Source: an uncultured Emergencia sp.
Lineage (GTDB): Bacteria; Bacillota; Clostridia; Peptostreptococcales; Anaerovoracaceae
Reading direction: 5' to 3'
Assembly (NCBI GenBank): GCA_904420065.1
Contig: CAJFTU010000046.1
Coordinates: forward strand, 62,001 to 126,000
Length of the DNA: 64,000 nt
A program made the translations under genes and the position numbers. The notes under the pieces were generated by a model. That model did not search any database. It was not told the origin of the DNA and was given only the letters and a program-made list of their open reading frames with translations. Every line of letters begins with the position of its first letter. Position 1 is the first letter of the stretch. Shown one piece after another: positions 44,388 through 52,570 of the stretch.

Positions 44388-46412
44388 ATGCGATTTATCG
44401 GCAGCAAGGCTATGCTGCTTCAGGATATAGAAAAGGTCATCGATGAAAATACCGGTGGGCAGGAGCAGGTGTTCTGCGATATTTTTTCCGGAACAGGGGT
44501 GGTAGCACGGCATTTCAAACCCCGCTACCAGATCATTTCCAACGATATTCTGCATTTTTCCTACATATTGCAGAAAGCTACTATAGAGAACAACCGCCTG
44601 CCGAATTTTGAGAAACTGAAAAAGATCGGTATTTTGGACCCGTTTGCCTTTCTGGAGGAGACCAGGATCACAGACGAGGATCTGGAAAAGGGCCGTTATT
44701 TCATCGCCCGCAATTACTCGCCCATGGAGGGAAGCCAGAGGATGTATCTTTCTCCGGCCAACGCCATGCGCATCGATTTCATCCGGGAGACCATCGGTTC
44801 GTGGCGGGAAGGAAACCTGATCAGCGAAGAAGAGTTCTGCTATCTGCTCGCCTGCCTCATCGAAGGCGTGCCGTCGGTATCCAACATTACGGGAACCTAC
44901 GGCGCCTATCTGAAAACCTGGGAAAAGCGGTCATACAAAGAATTCGAAATGGTTCGCCTTCCCGTAATCGACAACGGTCGGGAAAACCGCTGTTTTCATA
45001 CGGATGCCAACAAGCTGATCGGGGAAATCGAAGGGGATATCCTGTACATGGATCCGCCCTACAATACCCGCCAGTATGCACCCAACTACCACCTGCTTGA
45101 AACGGTCTCACGCTACGACTGCCCGCAGCTTAAAGGCGTGACTGGAATGCGGGATTACAGTGCTCAGAAGTCTCTCTACTGCATGCGAAGCGAGGTGAAG
45201 GAAGTCTTCGAGGATCTGGTGGAAAAGGCCCGCTTTCCGCACCTGATTCTGAGCTACAGTACCGACGGGCTGATGACGGCGGAAGATATCGAGAAGATTC
45301 TGCGGCGGCACTCCCTCTCCGGATCCGTTCGCCGGTACGATATTTCCTACAGAAAATACAAGAGCAAAATCCCGAGCAAAGACGACAGGCTGAAGGAATA
45401 CATCTTTTATGCCGCCAAGGACATTCCTCGGAAAAAATACGTCTCCCTTCAGACGGCGCCCGGAAAAGGAACGAAAGAGATGAAAAAAGACGGCAGCGGC
45501 GCCAAAACCGGAACCGGAGCGGGAGGGGAGCAAAGGGGAACGGCTAAGCACAAGTACATGAAGAGTCCGCTCAACTATATCGGCGGAAAGTACCGGCTTC
45601 TTCCGCAGATATTACCCCTGTTTCCGGCGGATATTTCCACGTTTGTGGATCTGTTTGCCGGCGGGGCCAACGTGGCAGTCAACGTGAAAGCAAAGCGTAT
45701 CGTCTGCAACGACATCAACTTTAAGATTATCGAGCTGTTCAAAACCCTGCAGGAGAAAGATGTCGAGGATGTTTTGGCGCAGATTCGGTCCCGAATTCGT
45801 CAGTACGGCCTTTCGAAGGAAAACGAAGAGGGATTTCTGCAGTTCAGAAGAGACTATAACAGGACGGGGGATCCGGTGGATCTCTACACACTGACCTGTT
45901 TTTCCTTCAATTATCAGTTTCGCTTTAACAACCGGCTGGAGTACAACAATCCCTTCGGCAGAAACCGAAGCCAGTTCTCCGACCGGATGAAAAACAATCT
46001 GATCGCCTTTATGAAACGGCTCAAGGAGGAGGATATTCGTTTCACATCCGAGGATTTCGTCAAGTTTGATCTCAGCGCTCTTGGACCTCAGGACATGCTG
46101 TACTGCGATCCGCCTTATCTGATTACCACGGGAAGCTATAACGACGGAAACCGTGGATTTAAGGACTGGAACCAGGAAGAGGACAGGCAGCTGCTGTCTC
46201 TGCTCGACGAAGCGGACCGGCGGGGAATCCGTTTTGCGCTGTCCAACGTTTTGGAACACAAGGGAAGGATCAACGAAGAGCTGCTCAGGTGGAGCGAAAA
46301 ATACTGCGTTCACGAGCTCAACTGCAGCTATTCCAATTCCAGCTACAATACAGAGAGAGGAAAAAGCCGGGAGGTTTTGATTACCAACTACGGGAGGAGA
46401 GAGACGAAATGA
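44388..46412 (+). CDS. FokI-type adenine-N6 DNA methyltransferase, two-domain fusion
   Basis: 674 aa, two Dam/D12-class adenine methylase halves. The first has FCDIFSGTGVVARHF (SAM site, about residue 30) and DPPY with Asp222; the second, after a Gly/Lys linker (about 365-390), has YIGGKYRLL, FVDLFAGGANVA and DPPY with Asp574. M.FokI has the same plan, each half methylating one strand of the asymmetric GGATG/CATCC site. It overlaps the nuclease gene by ATGA. Both catalytic motifs are intact. Confidence 0.92.
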   Translation: MRFIGSKAMLLQDIEKVIDENTGGQEQVFCDIFSGTGVVARHFKPRYQIISNDILHFSYILQKATIENNRLPNFEKLKKIGILDPFAFLEETRITDEDLEKGRYFIARNYSPMEGSQRMYLSPANAMRIDFIRETIGSWREGNLISEEEFCYLLACLIEGVPSVSNITGTYGAYLKTWEKRSYKEFEMVRLPVIDNGRENRCFHTDANKLIGEIEGDILYMDPPYNTRQYAPNYHLLETVSRYDCPQLKGVTGMRDYSAQKSLYCMRSEVKEVFEDLVEKARFPHLILSYSTDGLMTAEDIEKILRRHSLSGSVRRYDISYRKYKSKIPSKDDRLKEYIFYAAKDIPRKKYVSLQTAPGKGTKEMKKDGSGAKTGTGAGGEQRGTAKHKYMKSPLNYIGGKYRLLPQILPLFPADISTFVDLFAGGANVAVNVKAKRIVCNDINFKIIELFKTLQEKDVEDVLAQIRSRIRQYGLSKENEEGFLQFRRDYNRTGDPVDLYTLTCFSFNYQFRFNNRLEYNNPFGRNRSQFSDRMKNNLIAFMKRLKEEDIRFTSEDFVKFDLSALGPQDMLYCDPPYLITTGSYNDGNRGFKDWNQEEDRQLLSLLDEADRRGIRFALSNVLEHKGRINEELLRWSEKYCVHELNCSYSNSSYNTERGKSREVLITNYGRRETK

Positions 46413-48163
46413 TTCAGATACTGTCCACGGAAAATACCGTATCCCGAACCTTCGGCTGGGTTCAGGACCCGAGCAGCTTTCGAAGTCTGTGTGATGTGGT
46501 CGCCATCTTCGATGTGAATTCCGCGATCCATCGGGATCTTTTAGAGAGACGAATCCCGGCGCTTGTGGAGGAACGGGATGGCAGAGAGGCGCTGATGGCT
46601 GCCCTCAGAGAGAGGCCGCTGAAGATCCGGTATGCCCATCTGGTCGGCACCTCCTTTAAACCGAGAAGTCAGTCCCGATGCAACGGGATTGTCCAGGCGG
46701 CCGTCAAAGGACAGAAGCGGCCGTTTATCGGGGACTGGCCGGCGGACAACTTCGTCAGATGGGCCCAGGCCCTGGGCTTTATCGCTTACAGTTACAGCGG
46801 CGATACCTTTCAGATCACGGAAAGCGGACTGCGTCTTTCCCGTGCCGGAACGGAAGGGAAAGAACTGAACCGGGAGGAAAAGGAAATTCTCACCGAAGCG
46901 GTGCTGGCCTATCCGCCGGCGGTTCGTATTTTGACTCTGCTTTCCGAAGATGAAGATACCCATCTGACCAAGTACGAACTGGGAAGCCGGCTGGGCTTTG
47001 CCGGGGAGGACGGCTTTACCAGTCTTCCGCAGGGCCTGTTGATCCGTACACTGGCGGAAATGAGCGACGCGGCAGAAAAGAACAAGATGAAGACGGACTG
47101 GGACGGTTCCTCTGATAAATATGCCCGGATGATCTGCCGATGGCTGGAAAACCTGGGTCTGGTGAAGCAGATTCCCAAGGAAGTTTCCGTTTCACTGGCG
47201 GGGAGAACGTACAAGGAGACTATCGGTCAGGCTTACGTCATCACCGGATCGGGATTTTCCGCTCTGAACCGGGTACGGGGAAGGAGCCGTCACGGCCGCA
47301 TTGCCAAGAACCTCTCCTATGAGATGATGTCCACGAAGGGAAAGGACAGGGAGTACCTGCGTCAGCGGCGGACGCGCATTTTGAAGATCATCTCTGAGGC
47401 ATCCGGACCGATTTCCTATGGTCGAATCGCCGGGCTTTTGACGGAGAGCGGTCTGGAGGAAACCGTCGACACGGTCAGAGACGATATCCGGGGACTGGTG
47501 AGAATCGGTCTGGACATAAAGACGGAAGAAGAGGGTTGTCTCTATCAGGATAAGATCGCCGACTTTCTGCTGCCCACGCCGGCAGTAGTGGAAAAATCCG
47601 ACGCAGCTCAGCTGAAGGAGCAGTTGCGGTCGCAGATTTTAACCCTTTCCCACGATTATCTCTGCCTTCTCGATTTGGCTTATGACGGGGCGCAAAACCG
47701 TCTCTTCGAGATGAAAACCCTGGAACTGCTCACTGAAGAGTGCGGATTCAAGGGCCTCCACCTGGGCGGCAGCAGAAAGCCCGACGGCATCATCTATACA
47801 GAAGGACTTGCGGAAAATTACGGCGTGATCATCGATACCAAGGCCTATTCTAAGGGGTACAGTCTGCCGATCGCTCAGGCCGACGAAATGGAGCGCTATG
47901 TCAGGGAAAACCGGCAGCGGCGGGAGGATCTCAACCCCAATCAGTGGTGGAAAGCCTTTGAAGGCCGGCAGGACCGCTATTACTTCCTCTTTGTATCCGG
48001 TTGTTTCAAGGGAAGGTACCGTGAGCAGATTCAGCGTATTGGGGAAAGCGCCGGCGTGAAGGGGGCGGCCTTGCCCGTAAAAGAGCTGCTGCTTCTGGCG
48101 GAAGAACTGAAAGCGGGCAGAATAGATCAGCAGGAATTTGCGCGGTGGGTGTTCGAACCGTGA
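46409..48163 (+). CDS. FokI-like type IIS restriction endonuclease
   Basis: 584 aa, nearly the FokI length. The N-terminal recognition domains align with FokI (RTFGWVQDPSSF against RTFGWVQNPGKF; RWAQALGFIAY; GFTSLPQGLL; GSSDKYARMI). The C-terminal cleavage domain keeps LHLGGSRKPDG and DYG-like NYGVIIDTKAYSKGY. Asp459, Asp476 and Lys478 have the 17 and 2 residue spacing of FokI Asp450, Asp467, Lys469. So it should be active and cut outside GGATG. ATG 46409 overlaps the methylase stop; GGGAGGAGAG precedes. Confidence 0.95.
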   Translation: MIQILSTENTVSRTFGWVQDPSSFRSLCDVVAIFDVNSAIHRDLLERRIPALVEERDGREALMAALRERPLKIRYAHLVGTSFKPRSQSRCNGIVQAAVKGQKRPFIGDWPADNFVRWAQALGFIAYSYSGDTFQITESGLRLSRAGTEGKELNREEKEILTEAVLAYPPAVRILTLLSEDEDTHLTKYELGSRLGFAGEDGFTSLPQGLLIRTLAEMSDAAEKNKMKTDWDGSSDKYARMICRWLENLGLVKQIPKEVSVSLAGRTYKETIGQAYVITGSGFSALNRVRGRSRHGRIAKNLSYEMMSTKGKDREYLRQRRTRILKIISEASGPISYGRIAGLLTESGLEETVDTVRDDIRGLVRIGLDIKTEEEGCLYQDKIADFLLPTPAVVEKSDAAQLKEQLRSQILTLSHDYLCLLDLAYDGAQNRLFEMKTLELLTEECGFKGLHLGGSRKPDGIIYTEGLAENYGVIIDTKAYSKGYSLPIAQADEMERYVRENRQRREDLNPNQWWKAFEGRQDRYYFLFVSGCFKGRYREQIQRIGESAGVKGAALPVKELLLLAEELKAGRIDQQEFARWVFEP

Positions 48164-48167
48164 TGTT

Positions 48168-48211
48168 AAAAAAGCCCCTGAGGCCGGCGTCGATGCGCCG
48201 CCCTCAGGGGC
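48168..48211 (-). terminator. Terminator between the nuclease and L,D-transpeptidase genes
   Basis: GCCCCTGAGG and CCTCAGGGGC (48174-48183, 48202-48211) with an inner CGGCG/CGCCG helix. On the minus strand it ends in TTTTTT, so it terminates the L,D-transpeptidase transcript; on the plus strand it only forms a hairpin without T-run. Confidence 0.85.
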
Positions 48212-48227
48212 CTTGTCATACATAGAA

Positions 48228-49478
48228 TTATACGGATTTTTCAGCGGCTGTGCCGCTCTGCTCCTTCTCCGGAACCGGTTCCGGAGAAGTTCCTCCCTCT
48301 GAGACCGCTTCCTTTACCGTAACGGTGACGGTTTTAGAAGCCTCCTTATAAGGGGAATATTTGTTTTTGACCGTGTATTTTACGGTGTATTTTCCCGCCT
48401 TGCTGAAGACGTAGTTTTTCGCCGCGCTGTAGTTTAAAGCGGTAAACTGGCTGCTTCCCGGGGCTTTGACATAGGTGACGATCTGCTTGGTTCGGTCTGC
48501 GGAAGCCTGTTTGGCTTTCACGCTGCCGATGGCGTCTCTGTCGCCTGCCGTAACCGTCCTGTTTTTTGCTCCGGAGATGACGGGCGCTTTCATATTGTCC
48601 CGTACCCGGATCTTGACGGTCTTTGAAGCGGATTTTCCGTAAGGATCCTTGACGGAATAGGTGACCTTGTAGGTTCCCAGTTTCTTTGTCGAGAAATCGG
48701 CGGCAACGTATTTGTTTTTCTCCACCGAAAAGCGCTGCACCTTGCTGACCTTCAGATAGGATTTCAGGTTCATGAAGGTGTTGGGATCTTTGGCGTACAC
48801 GTAGTCCTTCAGATTGTAATTGCTTCCGTACTGAACGGTCAGATTTTTCTTCGACGATACGGTGATGACCGGCTTCTTCAGGATAAAGAACGGATTGCGG
48901 CTGTCCGGATCCGTAGGATCCCAATACTGTCCGCCGCGGTATTTTACCTTAATTCCGGATGGTTTTCCCAAAGGTCCGGGGCTTTTACTGCGGTAGATTG
49001 TCACCTTGGTGCCCACCTTGCAGGTGTTGTAGATCCATTTGGCGTCCATGACCGAAAGCCTTATGCATCCGTGAGATGCTGCAGTTCCCAGACGGTTAAA
49101 CTGTCTGGTTGCCTGGGACGACTTGTCGTATTTTTTCATATAGTAGACGGAATGGAACAGGATATCTCCGGTGATGTGGGTGCAGTACTGTCCGTAAACG
49201 TCGTTGATCAGTTCGCCCCAGTTCCACTTGCCCTTTGTATAGAATGTGCCATTTGGCGTAGTTCCGCCTGTACCGACGGAGCAGAGCATGGCTCTTACCG
49301 GTTTCCATTTTCCGTCAATTTTTTTGTAGGCCGTTACCACATTGCACTGTTCGTTGACCTTCAGCCAGTATTTCCCCGTGTAAGAGGAAGCGGCCGAAAC
49401 CTGAAAGCTTCCCAGGATCATGGTCAGTGTAAGTGAAAGAATCAGCGCGATGCAGACGGCTTTTTTTCTCTTCTTCAT
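48228..49478 (-). CDS. Secreted L,D-transpeptidase (YkuD) with Ig-like C-terminal domains
   Basis: 416 aa. A signal peptide (about 1-30) is followed by a YkuD domain (about 32-155) with the catalytic motif SHGCIRLS and upstream HSVYY. Two bacterial Ig-like/beta-sandwich units (about 190-285 and 290-385) and a Pro/Glu tail follow. L,D-transpeptidases make 3-3 peptidoglycan cross-links or attach proteins outside the membrane. ATG 49478 follows GGGAGGAGAAG. Confidence 0.9.
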   Translation of the reverse strand: MKKRKKAVCIALILSLTLTMILGSFQVSAASSYTGKYWLKVNEQCNVVTAYKKIDGKWKPVRAMLCSVGTGGTTPNGTFYTKGKWNWGELINDVYGQYCTHITGDILFHSVYYMKKYDKSSQATRQFNRLGTAASHGCIRLSVMDAKWIYNTCKVGTKVTIYRSKSPGPLGKPSGIKVKYRGGQYWDPTDPDSRNPFFILKKPVITVSSKKNLTVQYGSNYNLKDYVYAKDPNTFMNLKSYLKVSKVQRFSVEKNKYVAADFSTKKLGTYKVTYSVKDPYGKSASKTVKIRVRDNMKAPVISGAKNRTVTAGDRDAIGSVKAKQASADRTKQIVTYVKAPGSSQFTALNYSAAKNYVFSKAGKYTVKYTVKNKYSPYKEASKTVTVTVKEAVSEGGTSPEPVPEKEQSGTAAEKSV

Positions 49479-49593
49479 TTCTCTTCTCCTCCCCTGTGCA
49501 AGATTATAGCATTTTATGGAAGAAAGGGCTACAGAAAAATCCGCCGCATGGGGATAAAAAGTTGGCCGAGCGGTTTCCCGCTGCCTGTCTTTG

Positions 49594-50025
49594 CTATTTT
49601 CTGTACAGGCAGCCGTCACCGCCCATGAGGGCGGTCAGCTCTTCGATTCGTTCCAGCGGAAACGGCGGGCGGGTCAGCGGTTTCATGGCGATGGACATCA
49701 GCTTCATCGGGTTATCGTCGGCCGCGATGCGATTGGAGCTGAATTGGCCGCATCTGCGGCAGCGGTGTATAATCGCCCATTCGCCGTTTTTCCTCACCCA
49801 TACGCCTACCGGGTCCATGATGCCGCCGCAGTCGGCTTCCCGATCTCCCGGCTCGATGTCCAGATGGAGGCTGGAAAGACAGTTGGGGCAATGGTTGCGG
49901 TGCTCGGTGCCCGCGCCGCCGGAAACCACCGGCCGGTCGCAGACTTTACAGGTAAAGCTGTCGCTGCATCCGTGGGTTTTGTAATATCCTTTTGTATACT
50001 TCTTTTTCTTGTTTTCTCTGTTCAT
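49594..50025 (-). CDS. RNHCP domain zinc-ribbon-like protein
   Basis: 143 aa. The motif RNHCPNCL and paired cysteines (FTCKVC, HRCRRCG) mark the RNHCP family, likely zinc binding. N-terminus basic (NRENKKKKYTKGY). Function unknown. AGGAG precedes ATG 50025. It lies 35 bases after marR and is probably co-transcribed. Confidence 0.82.
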   Translation of the reverse strand: MNRENKKKKYTKGYYKTHGCSDSFTCKVCDRPVVSGGAGTEHRNHCPNCLSSLHLDIEPGDREADCGGIMDPVGVWVRKNGEWAIIHRCRRCGQFSSNRIAADDNPMKLMSIAMKPLTRPPFPLERIEELTALMGGDGCLYRK

Positions 50026-50060
50026 GATATTTTTCTCCTGTTTTAGACAGAAGACGCCGG

Positions 50061-50492
50061 TCACAACATGGTTTCCATGTATCGTTTCAGAGCGTCTCTG
50101 TATTTTTTCGTGAGCGCGATGTATTGCTGCTGCTCCTCCTCTGTCCACTCGCTCCAGATCTTATTTTCGATTTCGAACAGAGGATAGATTTTTTCCGAAG
50201 CGAATTTTTCTCCCTTTTCCGTCAGACTGACGATGGTGTTCCTTCCTTTTCCGGGTTCGATTCGGACGATTTCCTCTTTTATCAGCTTGCGGAGCGCCGA
50301 ATTTATGGTCTGCCGGCTGATTCCGGTGAGCTTGCTGATTTCGCTTTGCAGGCAGCGGTTTTCCTTTTCGCAGATCACATATAAGATGTTCTGCACGCTG
50401 TCGGAGATGCCCGCCTTGACAGCGGCCTCGTGGTACAGCGCGTTGATTTCGCCGGATATATAAGTATATTGGTTCGCATTTAAGTAGTGCAT
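50061..50492 (-). CDS. MarR family transcriptional regulator
   Basis: 143 aa. The winged helix contains LQSEISKLTGISRQTINSAL and the wing RIEPGKGRNTIVSLTEKGE, flanked by dimer helices. ATG 50492 follows GGGAG. It most likely represses its own operon with the RNHCP gene through the repeats at its promoter. Confidence 0.88.
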   Translation of the reverse strand: MHYLNANQYTYISGEINALYHEAAVKAGISDSVQNILYVICEKENRCLQSEISKLTGISRQTINSALRKLIKEEIVRIEPGKGRNTIVSLTEKGEKFASEKIYPLFEIENKIWSEWTEEEQQQYIALTKKYRDALKRYMETML

Positions 50493-50513
50493 CAATTCAT
50501 CTCCCTTTTGTAT

Positions 50514-50557
50514 GATTTCGTATATGGATATTATATCCGATTTCGTACATATGTCAA
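50514..50557 (-). promoter_or_regulatory. marR promoter with overlapping operator repeats
   Basis: Minus strand: perfect TTGACA (50552-50557) and perfect TATAAT (50530-50535), 16 bases apart. The -10 lies in the palindrome GGATATAATATCC, and TACGAAATC occurs twice (50514-50522, 50539-50547). Autorepression by MarR is the natural reading. Confidence 0.75.
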
Positions 50558-50851
50558 CAAAAAGTTTGACCGCTGCGCCGAAAATCTGAATATTTATGTA
50601 AGTTTTGCCCGCCAAAGAGGGGGAAGCGGATAAAATGCGCGGGAGATTTTGAACGGATATTCGCCGAAGCGGGAAACAGGCGTTTTTTCAACAGCGAATC
50701 TCGGTTTAGGGGATTTGTTTAATAAATATACATAGTAAAGCGTTAGACAGGTGAAGTGATAAACGAAAAAAATATATACAGAAACTGGTAGAGAATTTTC
50801 TGAAATGTACTCTAAAAGTGTTAAAAAAACTTGCTTTTTTCAAAAAACGTC
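50558..50851. other. Intergenic between marR and hut promoters: no gene
   Basis: AT-rich, no coding frame. AAGTGTTAAAAAAACTT at 50815-50831 is a degenerate match to the operator seen before hisD and gntR, about 20 bases upstream of the hut -35. Confidence 0.35.
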
Positions 50852-50880
50852 TGGTCATACGGAACAAAAAACGGTATAAT
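50852..50880 (+). promoter_or_regulatory. hut operon promoter
   Basis: TGGTCA (50852-50857), 17 bases, perfect TATAAT (50875-50880), about 80 bases before hutH. Confidence 0.6.
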
Positions 50881-50961
50881 ATTCACCAACAAATCAAAGA
50901 AAGTAAAATGCAATAAATATTCTTAATAAAGAATAAAAATTCAAAGATGGGAGAGATGAAT

Positions 50962-52503
50962 ATGGCAGTTGTTATCAATGGACGCGATCTGACCGTCGAG
51001 GAAGTCATCCGGGTCTGCCGGCAGAACGAAAAGGTAGAGATTGCGCCGGAGGCAAAAAAGGCCGTACAGAAAGCAAGAGATTATATCGAGAAAAAGCTGG
51101 AGGATGGCGCGGTGATCTACGGACTGACCACCGGATTCGGCAAGTTTTCCAATGTTCTCATTTCTAAGGAGGAAACGGCGGAGCTGCAGAAAAACCTGAT
51201 CATGAGCCACACCTGCACCATGGGCGAGCCTTATCCGAGACAGTACGTCAGAGCGGCCATGCTGCTGCGCTGCAACGCTCTGTCCAGAGGCAATTCCGGA
51301 ATCCGTCTGTCTACCGTACAGACCCTGATAGATATGCTTAATGCCGGAATCCATCCGGTGATTCCGAGAAAGGGTTCTCTCGGCGCATCCGGAGATCTGG
51401 CGCCGCTTTCCCATATTGCCCTCGGTCTGATCGGCATGGGAAAAGTGGAATACAAAGGAAAGATCGTCGATGCGAAGGAAGCCATGAGCGAGGCGGGCAT
51501 AGTGCCTGTGGAGTTGGCGGCTAAGGAGGGGTTGGCTTTGAACAACGGTACGCAGATGATGACTGCCGTAGGGGTCAACGTACTCTGGGATGCCATGCAG
51601 CTTCTGAAGGTGGCCGATATCGCTACCGCGATGACGGCGGAAGCGCTTCACGGCATTACCAAAGCTTACGATCCGAAGGTGCAGGATCTTCGGGGACATC
51701 AGGGCCAGAAGGAAACCGCAGAAAATCTGCGCGTGCTCCTTGACGGCAGTAAAAACGCCCTTCCTGTTCAGCCGACCAAGGTGCAGGATCCGTATTCGCT
51801 GCGCTGCATACCGCAGATTCATGGAGCTTCAAGAGATGCGATCCGTTATGTATACGATGCCGTTTCCCGGGAAATCAACGCGGTGACCGACAATCCGCTG
51901 GTATTCCCCGATGAGGATGAGGTCATCTCCGGCGGAAACTTCCACGGGCAGCCTATGGCTCTGGCCTTCGATTTCATGAAGATGGCCATATCCGAGCTGG
52001 CCGACGTATCCGAGCGGAGAGCGGAGAGGCTGATCAATCCGGCCCTTTCCGAAGGACTTCCGGGCTTTCTGACCAAACACGGCGGCGTCTGCTCCGGATT
52101 TATGATCGCTCAGTATGCGGCGGCGTCCATGGTATCGGAAAACAAAGTCTACGACCATCCGGCCTGCGTCGACTCCATACCTTCATCGGGCAATCAGGAG
52201 GATCACGTATCCATGGGAACCACATCCGCCAGAACCGCGGCTATGGTTTTGGATAACGCCCAGAAAGTCATCGGTATCGAACTGGCCGCTGCGGCCCAGG
52301 GAATCTGGCTGAGAGAGGAAATCGGCGAGAGCAAAATCGAAAACCTGGCGCCGGCGACGAAAGCGGCTTACGATTTTATCCGCACCCTGTCCGCGCCGGT
52401 GGAAACCGATATCATCATGCACGACGAGCTGATCAAATTCGAGCAGATGGTCAAGGATGGCTCTCTGCTGTCGGCAGTGGAAAAAGTAGCGCCGCTGAAA
52501 TAA
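50962..52503 (+). CDS. hutH: Histidine ammonia-lyase
   Basis: 513 aa. The MIO cofactor triad Ala-Ser-Gly is in GSLGASGDLAPLSH; YGLTTGFGKFS and GNFHGQPMA are family blocks. It deaminates histidine to urocanate. ATG 50962 follows GGGAGAG; earlier in-frame ATGs lack spacing. First gene of the hut operon. Confidence 0.97.
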   Translation: MAVVINGRDLTVEEVIRVCRQNEKVEIAPEAKKAVQKARDYIEKKLEDGAVIYGLTTGFGKFSNVLISKEETAELQKNLIMSHTCTMGEPYPRQYVRAAMLLRCNALSRGNSGIRLSTVQTLIDMLNAGIHPVIPRKGSLGASGDLAPLSHIALGLIGMGKVEYKGKIVDAKEAMSEAGIVPVELAAKEGLALNNGTQMMTAVGVNVLWDAMQLLKVADIATAMTAEALHGITKAYDPKVQDLRGHQGQKETAENLRVLLDGSKNALPVQPTKVQDPYSLRCIPQIHGASRDAIRYVYDAVSREINAVTDNPLVFPDEDEVISGGNFHGQPMALAFDFMKMAISELADVSERRAERLINPALSEGLPGFLTKHGGVCSGFMIAQYAAASMVSENKVYDHPACVDSIPSSGNQEDHVSMGTTSARTAAMVLDNAQKVIGIELAAAAQGIWLREEIGESKIENLAPATKAAYDFIRTLSAPVETDIIMHDELIKFEQMVKDGSLLSAVEKVAPLK

Positions 52504-52570
52504 AGCGCGATCGATAAACCGATAAGATAACGAGTAGAGAAAAAGTAAAAAGCTATGAGGAGGATTTTCT

